Below, in pieces: positions 16,852 to 24,129 of a DNA stretch of 64,000 nucleotides. Numbering within the stretch: the first letter of the stretch is position 1; every line of letters starts with the position of its first letter. Under the pieces are notes generated by a model. That model saw only the letters and a list, made by a program, of their open reading frames with translations, searched no databases and was not told the DNA's origin. The stretch lies in NCBI GenBank assembly GCA_043497085.1, contig JBIEKI010000006.1. One strand, 5' to 3'. This stretch comes from Thalassobacillus sp043497085. GTDB lineage: Bacteria; Bacillota; Bacilli; Bacillales; Halobacillaceae. The position numbers and the translations under genes were made by a program.

Positions 16852-16880
16852 TTGCGATGACAAACAAATCTTGCTAGAAT
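16852..16880 (+). promoter_or_regulatory. SigmaA-type promoter TTGCGA-N17-TAGAAT
   Basis: The -35 TTGCGA (16852-16857) and -10 TAGAAT (16875-16880) are separated by exactly 17 bases. Transcription would begin near 16887 and soon meet the strong terminator at 16964, before any gene. Confidence 0.6.
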
Positions 16881-16886
16881 AAAAAA

Positions 16887-17036
16887 CACTACATAGGAAG
16901 TGTAAAAAAACTGTCTATTCTAATCGACTCTACTGGCTCAAAGTAGGGCGTTTCATTAGAAAGAAACCAGTTTTATGCATGGAGATAAGTATGTTCAAAA
17001 TACTGCTCGTGTGCATAGGACTGGTTTTTTATTTCA
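16887..17036 (+). ncRNA. Candidate small RNA or attenuated leader upstream of the aminotransferase operon
   Basis: This stretch of about 145 bases starts after a good promoter and ends in an elaborate terminator at 16964-17036. The outer stem is AAACCAGT / ACTGGTTT, with inner stems ATGCA / TGCAT and AGTAT / ATACT, then T6. Two smaller hairpins come first (ACACT...AGTGT at about 16887-16905 and CTACT...AGTAG at about 16930-16945). No open frame with a ribosome binding site is present. It could be an independent small RNA or the leader of the operon at 17135. I do not recognise a known riboswitch class. Confidence 0.5.
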
Positions 17037-17044
17037 CTTTTTTA

Positions 17045-17119
17045 AAAGGATTAAAGTATAAGAAAATACGAAGGCTGTCGCTATAAGTACTTGGCGATCA
17101 GCCAAGTTTTTCTAAAGGA
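17045..17119. repeat. Family C hairpin repeat, copy 1
   Basis: About 75 bases nearly identical to 33215-33289 (roughly 90 percent by eye). The core AGGCTGTCGC / GGCGATCAGCC stem encloses ATAAGTACTT, and an outer AAGAAAATAC / AAGTTTTTCT arm adds to it. The right end TCTAAAGGAA runs into the ribosome binding region of the next gene. It looks terminator-like but lies just upstream of a gene in both copies. Confidence 0.7.
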
Positions 17120-17134
17120 AATGGAGGTAGTGCT

Positions 17135-18466
17135 TTGGATCATCTGATTGACCTCGACAAAAAACATTTTTTACATCCGACTTCTTCCATTCAGCAACAG
17201 CAGGCACAAGGTTCTAAGCTGCTGGTGGAAAGCGGGGAAGGGATTTATCTCAAAGACCGGGATGGAAAAGCCTATATCGATGCGATGTCGTCGCTCTGGA
17301 ATGTACATATCGGGCATGGCAGGGAGGAATTGGCGGATATCGCAGCGGCCCAGATGAAAAAGCTGGCGTTCAGTTCGGCCTTTTCTACCTTCACCCATGA
17401 GCCCGGAATCCTGCTCGCTGAAAAAATTGCCACGACCGCCCCAGGAGACTTGAACGCTGTCTTCTTCACTTCCGGAGGTTCAGAATCGAATGACACGGCA
17501 ATCAAGCTGGTCCGTCATTACTGGAAAATTCAAGGACAGCCAAACCGCAGGAAAATTGTTGGCTTGAAGCGGGCCTATCATGGGGTAGCCACTGCTTCCA
17601 CAAGTGCGACGGGTATCCCTGAGTTCTGGGAGATGGCCGGTCATATGATGAATGATTTTACCCACGCGGAAACTTCCTATCAAAGTACGACGAAAGAAGC
17701 GGTGGAATCCTTACGGGAAACATTCGAAGCGGAAGGTCCGGAAACGATTGCGGCTTTTATCGCAGAACCGATTCAGGGGGCTGGGGGAGTTCTCATTCCA
17801 CCTGATGATTACTTCCCTGCGATCCGTCAACTATGCGATGAATATGGGGTTTTATTTATCGCGGATGAAGTCATTACCGGTTTTGGCCGGACAGGAAAGA
17901 TGTTCGGGCTGGAACATTCGGACGTTGTGCCGGATGTCATGACCTTTGCCAAAGGGGTGACCAGTGGATATATCCCTCTTGGCGGGGTGGTCATTTCTGA
18001 TTCGATTCATGAAGTGCTCAAAGCCCATTCCAAAGGTACACTTTTTCATGGGTTCACCTATAGTGGCCATCCAACTGCTGCAGCTGTAGGGTTGAAAAAT
18101 ATTGAACTGATCGAGAAGGAGGGGATGGTCGAAAATTCCAGCAACATGGGTGCCAAGCTGTTAGCAGGTTTTAAAAAGATCAAAGGGGATTTGGACATCG
18201 TAGGCGAGGTAAGAGCAAAGGGCTTATTAGGAGCAGTAGAACTGGTGAAGAATCCGGAAACGAATCAAAGTTTTTCAAAAGATCAGGCAGTGGCCCCGAA
18301 AGTGATTGAGGAATTGCATCAACGAGGTGTTATATGCAGAGCAGTCACCTATGAATCCAGTAACATCATCTGCTTTGCACCGCCGCTGATCATCAATGAG
18401 CAACAAATCAATGACATACTGGATAAGTTGCATGATTCCATTTTATCCGTACAAAAGCAACTATGA
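17135..18466 (+). CDS. Class III PLP-dependent aminotransferase
   Basis: This 443-residue omega-aminotransferase transfers an amino group from a terminal amine to an oxo acid. Seen: FFTSGGSESNDTAIKL (phosphate-binding), the AYHG motif, FIAEPIQGAGG, FIADEVITGFGRTG (Asp that holds the PLP ring nitrogen), and FAKGVTSGYIPLGG with the Schiff-base Lys. The TTG at 17135 has GGAGGT at proper distance. It forms an operon with an amidohydrolase and a sodium symporter, which suggests uptake, hydrolysis and transamination of an amine or amide. The substrate is not evident from sequence. Confidence 0.9.
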   Translation: MDHLIDLDKKHFLHPTSSIQQQQAQGSKLLVESGEGIYLKDRDGKAYIDAMSSLWNVHIGHGREELADIAAAQMKKLAFSSAFSTFTHEPGILLAEKIATTAPGDLNAVFFTSGGSESNDTAIKLVRHYWKIQGQPNRRKIVGLKRAYHGVATASTSATGIPEFWEMAGHMMNDFTHAETSYQSTTKEAVESLRETFEAEGPETIAAFIAEPIQGAGGVLIPPDDYFPAIRQLCDEYGVLFIADEVITGFGRTGKMFGLEHSDVVPDVMTFAKGVTSGYIPLGGVVISDSIHEVLKAHSKGTLFHGFTYSGHPTAAAVGLKNIELIEKEGMVENSSNMGAKLLAGFKKIKGDLDIVGEVRAKGLLGAVELVKNPETNQSFSKDQAVAPKVIEELHQRGVICRAVTYESSNIICFAPPLIINEQQINDILDKLHDSILSVQKQL

Positions 18467-18498
18467 AGTACATGAATCTGTCAGAGGAGGAAGGAAAT

Positions 18499-20136
18499 AT
18501 GGATGAAGCTGATCTGATTTTTATCAATGGAACGATAGTGACGATGGTTGACGAGGCACCGACGGCAAGCGCGGTGGTCGTAAGGAATGGAGAAGTTGTC
18601 TATGTCGGGGAACCAGAAGCGGCCCTTGACTGGAAACGGGAGCGGACAGAGGTCATCGATTTGGCAGGCAGGACTCTAATGCCGAGTTTCATAGAAAGCC
18701 ATATCCATCCGTCTATTTATGGCCTAACCCTACTAGAAGTAGATTGTAAGCCGACAGCTACTCCGTCGATTGCAGCTATCACAGAAAAAATAAGTGAAAA
18801 GGCAGCCGACATCCCGGAAGGAGAATGGATACTGGGATGGGGCTGGGATGATAGCAAAATGGCAGACAAGCGTAATCCTATGCGTTGGGACCTCGATAAG
18901 GTGGCGCCGAATCATCCGGTCGTCTTAAAACGGACATGCGCCCATATGGCAGTCGCGAATTCCAAAGCGCTGGAATTAAGCGGGATATCAGAAGATACCC
19001 CAAACCCGGAAGGAGGAAATATCGAGCGGGATGAGCAAGGCAGGCTGACAGGACTGCTGCAGGAGAAAGCTCAGGGGTTATTGAAAGCGCCAAAGTATGG
19101 GCCGGAGGATATGGCCAAAGGGATGAAATTAGCCCAGGATCAGTTCGCCGCCTGGGGAGTCACCACTGTCCATTGTATGTCCACCCAGACCGCTGATTTG
19201 CAGTTATACCAATCCTTATTAGAACAGGATGAATTGAATGTGCGGGTCAGACCCTGGATGTGGGCAATTGACCAGAATGGTTTCGACGGGGTGATGGAAG
19301 AAGTATTGACCGTCGGTTTAAGGAGCGGTTTTGGTAATGACATGCTGAAAGTCCAGGGATTGAAGTTCATGCTCGATGGCAGTGTCGGCGGGAAAACGGC
19401 AGCTTTTTCCGAACCTTACCTCGGTACACAAGAAACAGGAATCCTCTATAACACCGTCGAGGAAGTCGCTCCCCTAATGAAACGGGGAATTGAAGCAGGC
19501 TTAAGAATTGCTATCCATGCCATAGGCGATCGAGCCATTGATGTAGCAATCAATTCCTATGAACAAATCAACGAAACAACACCGATAAACCATATGCGCA
19601 ACCGCATTGAACATTGTATTTTTCCTACCACTAAGCAACTCCGACAAATGAAAGAACTCGAATTAATTGCAGGCTCATCGATAGGGTTCCTCTACCACAT
19701 CGGTGATAACTACCTGGCTAAGGTAGGGGACGAGCGGATGAAGCATGCATTTCCTCATCAATCATTCAAACAGGCAGGTGTCATCGCACCGGGGAACTCC
19801 GATTTACCAGTCAATGATGGCAACCCATGGATGGGCATTTATGCAGCTGTCACTAGAAAAACAGCTAATGGCCAAGTCACTGGATCAGAGGAAAAAATAA
19901 GTGTATGGGATGCTTTGAAGGCCTTTACAACCGATGCAGCTTACAGTTCGTTTGAAGAGCAGACCCTGGGAATCATCAAACCAGGTGCAAAAGCCGATTT
20001 AATGGTCCTTTCTCACAATCCGCTGGACATTGATTCCGAACAGCTGCTTGACATCGAAACAGAGGAAACTTACTTAGCAGGCAAAAAGATTTTCAGCAAG
20101 TCAACAACAAGAAAGGGTGAGTCTATTGTTCAGTAA
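18499..20136 (+). CDS. YtcJ-like metal-dependent amidohydrolase
   Basis: This 545-residue TIM-barrel amidohydrolase of the YtcJ/N-acyl-D-amino-acid hydrolase group has ESHIHPS (first metal His pair), FMLDGSVGGKTA, AIHAIGDRAID (metal His) and GNSDLPV (metal Asp). The ATG at 18499 has AGAGGAGGAAGG upstream. The longer frame from 18463 only overlaps the preceding stop and has no site of its own. It follows the aminotransferase and ends inside the start of the symporter gene. Enzymes of this group cleave amides or esters of diverse compounds; the precise substrate is unknown. Confidence 0.85.
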   Translation: MDEADLIFINGTIVTMVDEAPTASAVVVRNGEVVYVGEPEAALDWKRERTEVIDLAGRTLMPSFIESHIHPSIYGLTLLEVDCKPTATPSIAAITEKISEKAADIPEGEWILGWGWDDSKMADKRNPMRWDLDKVAPNHPVVLKRTCAHMAVANSKALELSGISEDTPNPEGGNIERDEQGRLTGLLQEKAQGLLKAPKYGPEDMAKGMKLAQDQFAAWGVTTVHCMSTQTADLQLYQSLLEQDELNVRVRPWMWAIDQNGFDGVMEEVLTVGLRSGFGNDMLKVQGLKFMLDGSVGGKTAAFSEPYLGTQETGILYNTVEEVAPLMKRGIEAGLRIAIHAIGDRAIDVAINSYEQINETTPINHMRNRIEHCIFPTTKQLRQMKELELIAGSSIGFLYHIGDNYLAKVGDERMKHAFPHQSFKQAGVIAPGNSDLPVNDGNPWMGIYAAVTRKTANGQVTGSEEKISVWDALKAFTTDAAYSSFEEQTLGIIKPGAKADLMVLSHNPLDIDSEQLLDIETEETYLAGKKIFSKSTTRKGESIVQ

Positions 20137-21574
20137 TCAGCAAGAGACAATTTTAATTACGATTATCGCTGTTTATTTTGTGTTCTTATTTGGACTTTCT
20201 TTATTTGTCAACCGGAGCACCAAAACCTATGAAGATTATAATGTCGCTGGCCGTTCTACCAAATTGATGCCGCTCATATTGACATTTGTAGGGACGGCGA
20301 TTGGCGGCTCGATTCTGCTTGGATACATGACAAAAGGGTATCTCTTTGGGATGGGTCAACAGTGGCTCGCGATCGGTTTCACATTGACTTCCATCGTGAT
20401 AGCAGTTTTTTTATTAAAGCGGATTCGTCTGCTTGGCGAGAAATACAATATGGTCACCCTAGGGGACTTTACGGCGTTACGTTATGGAGAAGGTGCCAGG
20501 GTTCCGACGGTGATCAGTATTCTTTTCGCTTATTCTGCCATAACAGGTATGCAGTTTGTCGCTATCGCCACCATTTTGAATTTGACTATAGACCTTAACA
20601 TGACTACCGGGATTTTAATAGGATGGGTACTTTTAACGTTGAAAACGTATTTCGGCGGGCTCAAGTCAGTCATGCTTCAGGATGCGATCCATGGAACCAT
20701 CCAAACCGTTGGTATTTTCTTTTTATTATTTGTCATTCTGTACATGGTCGGAGATTGGGGACCGGTTGCGGAAAGTGCCAGAAATGCAGAAGGCGGGAAT
20801 ATGTTGAGCATATTCAATATCGGTACTTCCGAATTTTTGGTTTATATGCTTACGATCGGAGCTTACCAGTTTGTCAGACAGGATGTATGGCAGCGATTTT
20901 GGGCAGCTAAAGATATTAAGACCGCACAAACCGGTTTTTGGGCTGCCATTGTCCTCGGATTCCTGACAGCAGCTATAGCGGTTGTAATTGGATTTTTGGG
21001 GAAGTTCGGTTTGAATATGACGAATATAGATCCGGCATTGATTTACTATGAAATCATTGGGCAGGTATTACCATTCCCGTTAGTGATTGTGATGCTGATT
21101 GCATTATTGGCTACGGTCATTTCCTGCGCGGATTCATTTTTCCTGGCTGCCTCTTCCTCGATCGTTAATGACATTATTAAACCTAGAGTTGGACACAAAG
21201 CCAGTGATAAGAAAATGCTGACTTACAGCAGGTTGTCCGTGGTTGTTGTCTCTATCGTGTCCGTGCTGCTTGCTCTATATATTCCTCAGCTGGTTACGCT
21301 CTGGATCACTGGAAGTGCGATGCTCGTATCCGGTCTGCTCGCACCGGTGCTATTCGGGTTATTCTGGAAAAGAACTACGAAAACGGCAGGGCTCTCTGCG
21401 ATGTGGGCAGGACTAATCGTTGCTGTAGCCTGGCAGATCGCGGGTCATCCTTTCGGTCTCCATCCTGTTTTCCTCGGTTTGCCGATTTCGATCATTACTT
21501 TAGTGACGGTAACGTTGGTTTCTGAAGGGGAAAAGGAACATGTCATGTACTCCGAATTGAAAAAGACAGTTTGA
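20126..21574 (+). CDS. Sodium:solute symporter (SSS family)
   Basis: This 482-residue membrane protein has about 12-13 hydrophobic helices. SSS features are TYEDYNVAGRSTKLMP near the N-terminus (the common YFVAGRS-like loop), FVGTAIGGSILLGY, and the conserved ALLATVISCADSFFLAASS helix that lines the sodium site. The TTG at 20126 is preferred because AAAGGGTGAG precedes it at good spacing; GTG at 20117 is an alternative. It overlaps the amidohydrolase stop. It likely imports the substrate of the two upstream enzymes. Confidence 0.87.
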   Translation: MFSNQQETILITIIAVYFVFLFGLSLFVNRSTKTYEDYNVAGRSTKLMPLILTFVGTAIGGSILLGYMTKGYLFGMGQQWLAIGFTLTSIVIAVFLLKRIRLLGEKYNMVTLGDFTALRYGEGARVPTVISILFAYSAITGMQFVAIATILNLTIDLNMTTGILIGWVLLTLKTYFGGLKSVMLQDAIHGTIQTVGIFFLLFVILYMVGDWGPVAESARNAEGGNMLSIFNIGTSEFLVYMLTIGAYQFVRQDVWQRFWAAKDIKTAQTGFWAAIVLGFLTAAIAVVIGFLGKFGLNMTNIDPALIYYEIIGQVLPFPLVIVMLIALLATVISCADSFFLAASSSIVNDIIKPRVGHKASDKKMLTYSRLSVVVVSIVSVLLALYIPQLVTLWITGSAMLVSGLLAPVLFGLFWKRTTKTAGLSAMWAGLIVAVAWQIAGHPFGLHPVFLGLPISIITLVTVTLVSEGEKEHVMYSELKKTV

Positions 21575-21608
21575 TGATGTTTGAAAAGCTGCCAAATGAA
21601 GAAAATGA

Positions 21609-21645
21609 AACTCTCTGATTGCTACCACAGTCAGAGAGTTTTTTC
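21609..21645 (+). terminator. Terminator of the aminotransferase-amidohydrolase-symporter operon
   Basis: The perfect stem CTCTCTGA / TCAGAGAG with a 12-base loop is followed by TTTTTT, 35 bases past the symporter stop. Confidence 0.9.
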
Positions 21646-21677
21646 TAGTCACTATTAACTTTTTCCATGTAAGGATC

Positions 21678-21766
21678 ATTCAATAAAAGGCCCGAAAATT
21701 CGAAGACTTGATTTCGAGATACTTCGTGTCCGTTGCCGAGTCAGGAGTAAGGGCGGCTGGGAAATG
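21678..21766. repeat. Relic of the foldback element (left outer part)
   Basis: The pieces CGAAGACTTGATTT, GAGATACTTCGTGTCCGT, GCCGAGTCAGGAG and GGCTGGGAAATGGT follow the element at 11507 in order (CGAAGACTTGATTT, AAGATAATTGGGGTCCGT, GCCGTATCAGGAG, GGCTGGGAAACGGT). Both terminal repeats and the rest of the element are missing. It ends where an AbrB-like reading frame begins, so it appears to have replaced that gene's 5' end. Confidence 0.7.
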
Positions 21767-22025
21767 GTGGCGTGAAATAGGCATTTCCACAGGGGAGCAG
21801 GTTGATATTACGTTTCATCAAAATGACATCTTCATTGAAAAAGCAAATCCGGAAAGCCCACATAATAAAAGATATGTGACCGAAACAAATGCGATCAACA
21901 TACCAAAAGAGATTGAGAAAGAGTTACGGATAGAACCCTATCAGCCTTATAGTCTGTATATCGACCGAACTCATAATCGTTTTGTCATTTCTCTTGAGCA
22001 GGAAGAGGAAGCATACATGAATTGA
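21767..22025 (+). pseudogene. AbrB/SpoVT-like DNA-binding protein, 5'-truncated by element relic
   Basis: The protein frame open from 21708 is element-derived up to about residue 20 and has no ribosome binding site. From residue 21 it reads as WREIGISTGEQVDITF and then IFIEKA, the second half of a swapped-hairpin AbrB domain. A second unit follows: AINIPKEIEKELRIEPYQ and LYIDRTHNRFVISL. AbrB-type transition regulators begin with a GRVVIP-like strand, which is missing from the first unit. The gene is therefore probably a remnant. A TTG at 21708 could only produce a chimeric protein. Confidence 0.55.
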
Positions 22026-22037
22026 ATTAAGTAGGGT

Positions 22038-22080
22038 AAGCCGCAGTGCTGTTGAAGGAACAACGGACTGTGGCTTTTTT
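22038..22080 (+). terminator. Terminator after the AbrB-like remnant
   Basis: The stem AAGCCGCAGT / ACTGTGGCTT with a 20-base loop is followed by T7. It shows that a gene once ended here even though its 5' end has been lost. Confidence 0.85.
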
Positions 22081-22215
22081 TGGTTTATTAGGACAATAAG
22101 TATATACTCGAAAGGAAGTTAGGGAAATATAAGCTAAAGATCATAGATCAATTAAAAGTAGGACTGACATAGCCACCATGAGGGTAAAGAAAAACGGTTA
22201 AGGAGGTAATACTAT

Positions 22216-22668
22216 ATGGAACATAGAATTTCCCACAAGGGAATGGATGAGCTATTAAAGCAATTGGAAGATGACTATGTGAAAGCCGTCAAAGGGAATG
22301 AAAGCACGACCGTAGAGGGTTTCATTGAGAAGTTTTTGTATGATTCCTGGGATTATAATGAAGAGAATATAGAAAACATCAAAAGCGTGTTGAGCCGTTA
22401 CAAGCAGGGTGAAATTTATCAAAGAACCTTCAGCGGTGCATTCAATGAAATGGTCGACCATCTTCAAGTGAAATTGGAGCAGCTCGATGAGGACAAGGTA
22501 TACCCTGTCCTTCACTCAAATCAGGGAGCTTCTTTGCTCGTCGCTTTCGTAGATGGTTTGGTCATCCAGTACTACTTAGGTGTTTATGACGCCGACCAGT
22601 TAAGAGAAATGACGCCATACTTAAAACGTGTCATTCTTCAAGCTTTGAAAACGGAAGCTCATGGATAA
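22216..22668 (+). CDS. Uncharacterised protein resembling a TetR ligand-binding domain without HTH
   Basis: This 150-residue protein is predicted to be all helical, with no signal peptide or membrane segment. Its C-terminal stretch LLVAFVDGLVIQYYLGVYDA followed by LTPYLKRVIL-like residues (here MTPYLKRVILQALK) looks like the end of TetR-family regulators. No N-terminal helix-turn-helix is present, yet AAGGAGGT stands at ideal distance before the ATG, so the start is probably real. It could be a stand-alone effector-binding protein. The resemblance is from pattern only and is uncertain. Confidence 0.55.
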   Translation: MEHRISHKGMDELLKQLEDDYVKAVKGNESTTVEGFIEKFLYDSWDYNEENIENIKSVLSRYKQGEIYQRTFSGAFNEMVDHLQVKLEQLDEDKVYPVLHSNQGASLLVAFVDGLVIQYYLGVYDADQLREMTPYLKRVILQALKTEAHG

Positions 22669-22765
22669 GGGAGCCGGAGTGTCTGAAAGGAAATAACAAT
22701 TGTGTATACTCTTTTATGAACATGTGTTAAAAGGTATTTTCAAATAAAAGAAAGAGGATGGTTTT

Positions 22766-23806
22766 ATGAAAGCTGTGCAAGTGACAGGTTACGGAGACGT
22801 CGATCAATTAAAAGTAAATGAAATATCCATACCCGAGCCGAAAGAAAACGAAGTCCTTGTAAAAGTAAAGGCTTGTGCTATTAATAACACAGAAATCTGG
22901 ATGAGAGAAGGTGCTTACGGCACCGGTTCAAAATCTGGATGGAGACCAGAAGGGGTACAATTTCCACGTACACCTGGCTCTGACATAACAGGAAAAATAG
23001 TAAATGTGGGAAATTTAGTAGAGGAATCGCTGAAAGGTAAAGATGTTGTGTTATTTCCTTTTACCTCCAGTGGAGAAGAAGGTTCCGAACATATTGCTGA
23101 GGACATGTCCTTTATAGGTTCAGAATACGATGGGGGTTATGCCGAATACGTGGTTTGGCCAGCAGAGCTTTGCTATGACATGCCCCTCACCAGCTATTCA
23201 GAGAGTGCTGTATTTTCAGTAAGCGGGTTAACTGCCTGGCATATGGTTGAACAAATTAAAGTTCAACATGGTGAGACTGTGATGGTAACTGGAGCAAATG
23301 GCGGGGTAGGATCATTAAATGTACAAATTGCCTCTAAAGTTTTTGGTGCTAAGGTGATCGCAATCATTGGTGACTTAGAAGCGGAAGAAAAAATGAAGGA
23401 ATTAGGAGCCACACACGTTTTATCATATAAATCCGATAAGCTTTCGGAAGAAATTTTAGAAGCGAATGGTGGACCGGTCGACTCCGTGCTGGATGTTGTA
23501 GGAGATGCTTTGTTTTCCACCTCTCTTCAGGTTCTTAAGAAAGGAGGCAAGTTCTGTATTTCAGGATCTGCTGGCGGCCAGCAGACAAATCTTGATTTTA
23601 GAACATTGTATCTCAAACATATTACCATGTATGGATCTGTGCTGGGCACGAGAGCAGAGTTTAAAGATATGCTCCAGGCGATATCGGAAGGGAAAATTAA
23701 GCCCGTCATTGACAAAGCCTTTCCTTTAGAAAAGGCAAGAGAAGCTCAAGTATATTTTAAAAATAAAGGGAAGTTAGGAAAAATAGTATTGCTTCCTGAA
23801 GAATAA
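22766..23806 (+). CDS. Zinc-independent MDR-family oxidoreductase (quinone oxidoreductase-like)
   Basis: This 346-residue medium-chain dehydrogenase/reductase has an N-terminal GroES-like domain (VKVKACAINNTEIWMREG), TPGSDITGKIVNVG, and a Rossmann domain with MVTGANGGVGSLNVQIA (about 170-187) binding NADPH. The catalytic zinc ligands of alcohol dehydrogenases are not evident (N38-N-T-E replaces the usual Cys-H-T-D), so a quinone or enone reductase role is likely. It is a single gene with AAAGAGGATGG before the ATG. Confidence 0.85.
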   Translation: MKAVQVTGYGDVDQLKVNEISIPEPKENEVLVKVKACAINNTEIWMREGAYGTGSKSGWRPEGVQFPRTPGSDITGKIVNVGNLVEESLKGKDVVLFPFTSSGEEGSEHIAEDMSFIGSEYDGGYAEYVVWPAELCYDMPLTSYSESAVFSVSGLTAWHMVEQIKVQHGETVMVTGANGGVGSLNVQIASKVFGAKVIAIIGDLEAEEKMKELGATHVLSYKSDKLSEEILEANGGPVDSVLDVVGDALFSTSLQVLKKGGKFCISGSAGGQQTNLDFRTLYLKHITMYGSVLGTRAEFKDMLQAISEGKIKPVIDKAFPLEKAREAQVYFKNKGKLGKIVLLPEE

Positions 23807-24129
23807 TTGTCCATTCAAACGTACAAGTAATTAAATCCGGAAAGAAAATGGTCAATCGTACATTTACTTAATAAACAATCCAAGTGGACGGTATTCCATT
23901 CAATTGTAAATAAGTTATGTGCAAGCGGACATATTTCGACATCTTCCTACGAATGTTATTGAGGGATTTCAAGAAAAATCCAGTGGAAAGCGGTTTATTC
24001 TATCAGCTTTCGGGTACAAATCTAGTGATTTGCCCTATCTTACTGGCTGCTGCTGTTTTCTGGCGGCGCTTTCCTATGTTATCTTGATTTTTGGAATTAT
24101 TTTATTTATTTAAAAAAAGGAGGATTCAA
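23807..24129. other. Intergenic stretch with no feature I can support
   Basis: These 323 bases lie between the oxidoreductase and the OPT transporter genes. A short open frame at 23919-24113 has no ribosome binding site and no recognisable protein. I see no strong hairpin or promoter pair. A strong AAAAGGAGG at its right end belongs to the transporter gene. Confidence 0.5.

Noticed and set aside
23919..24113. Small membrane protein of 64 residues upstream of the OPT transporter
   Set aside because: No ribosome binding site, and the C-terminal hydrophobic run merges into the transporter's leader. No recognisable pattern.
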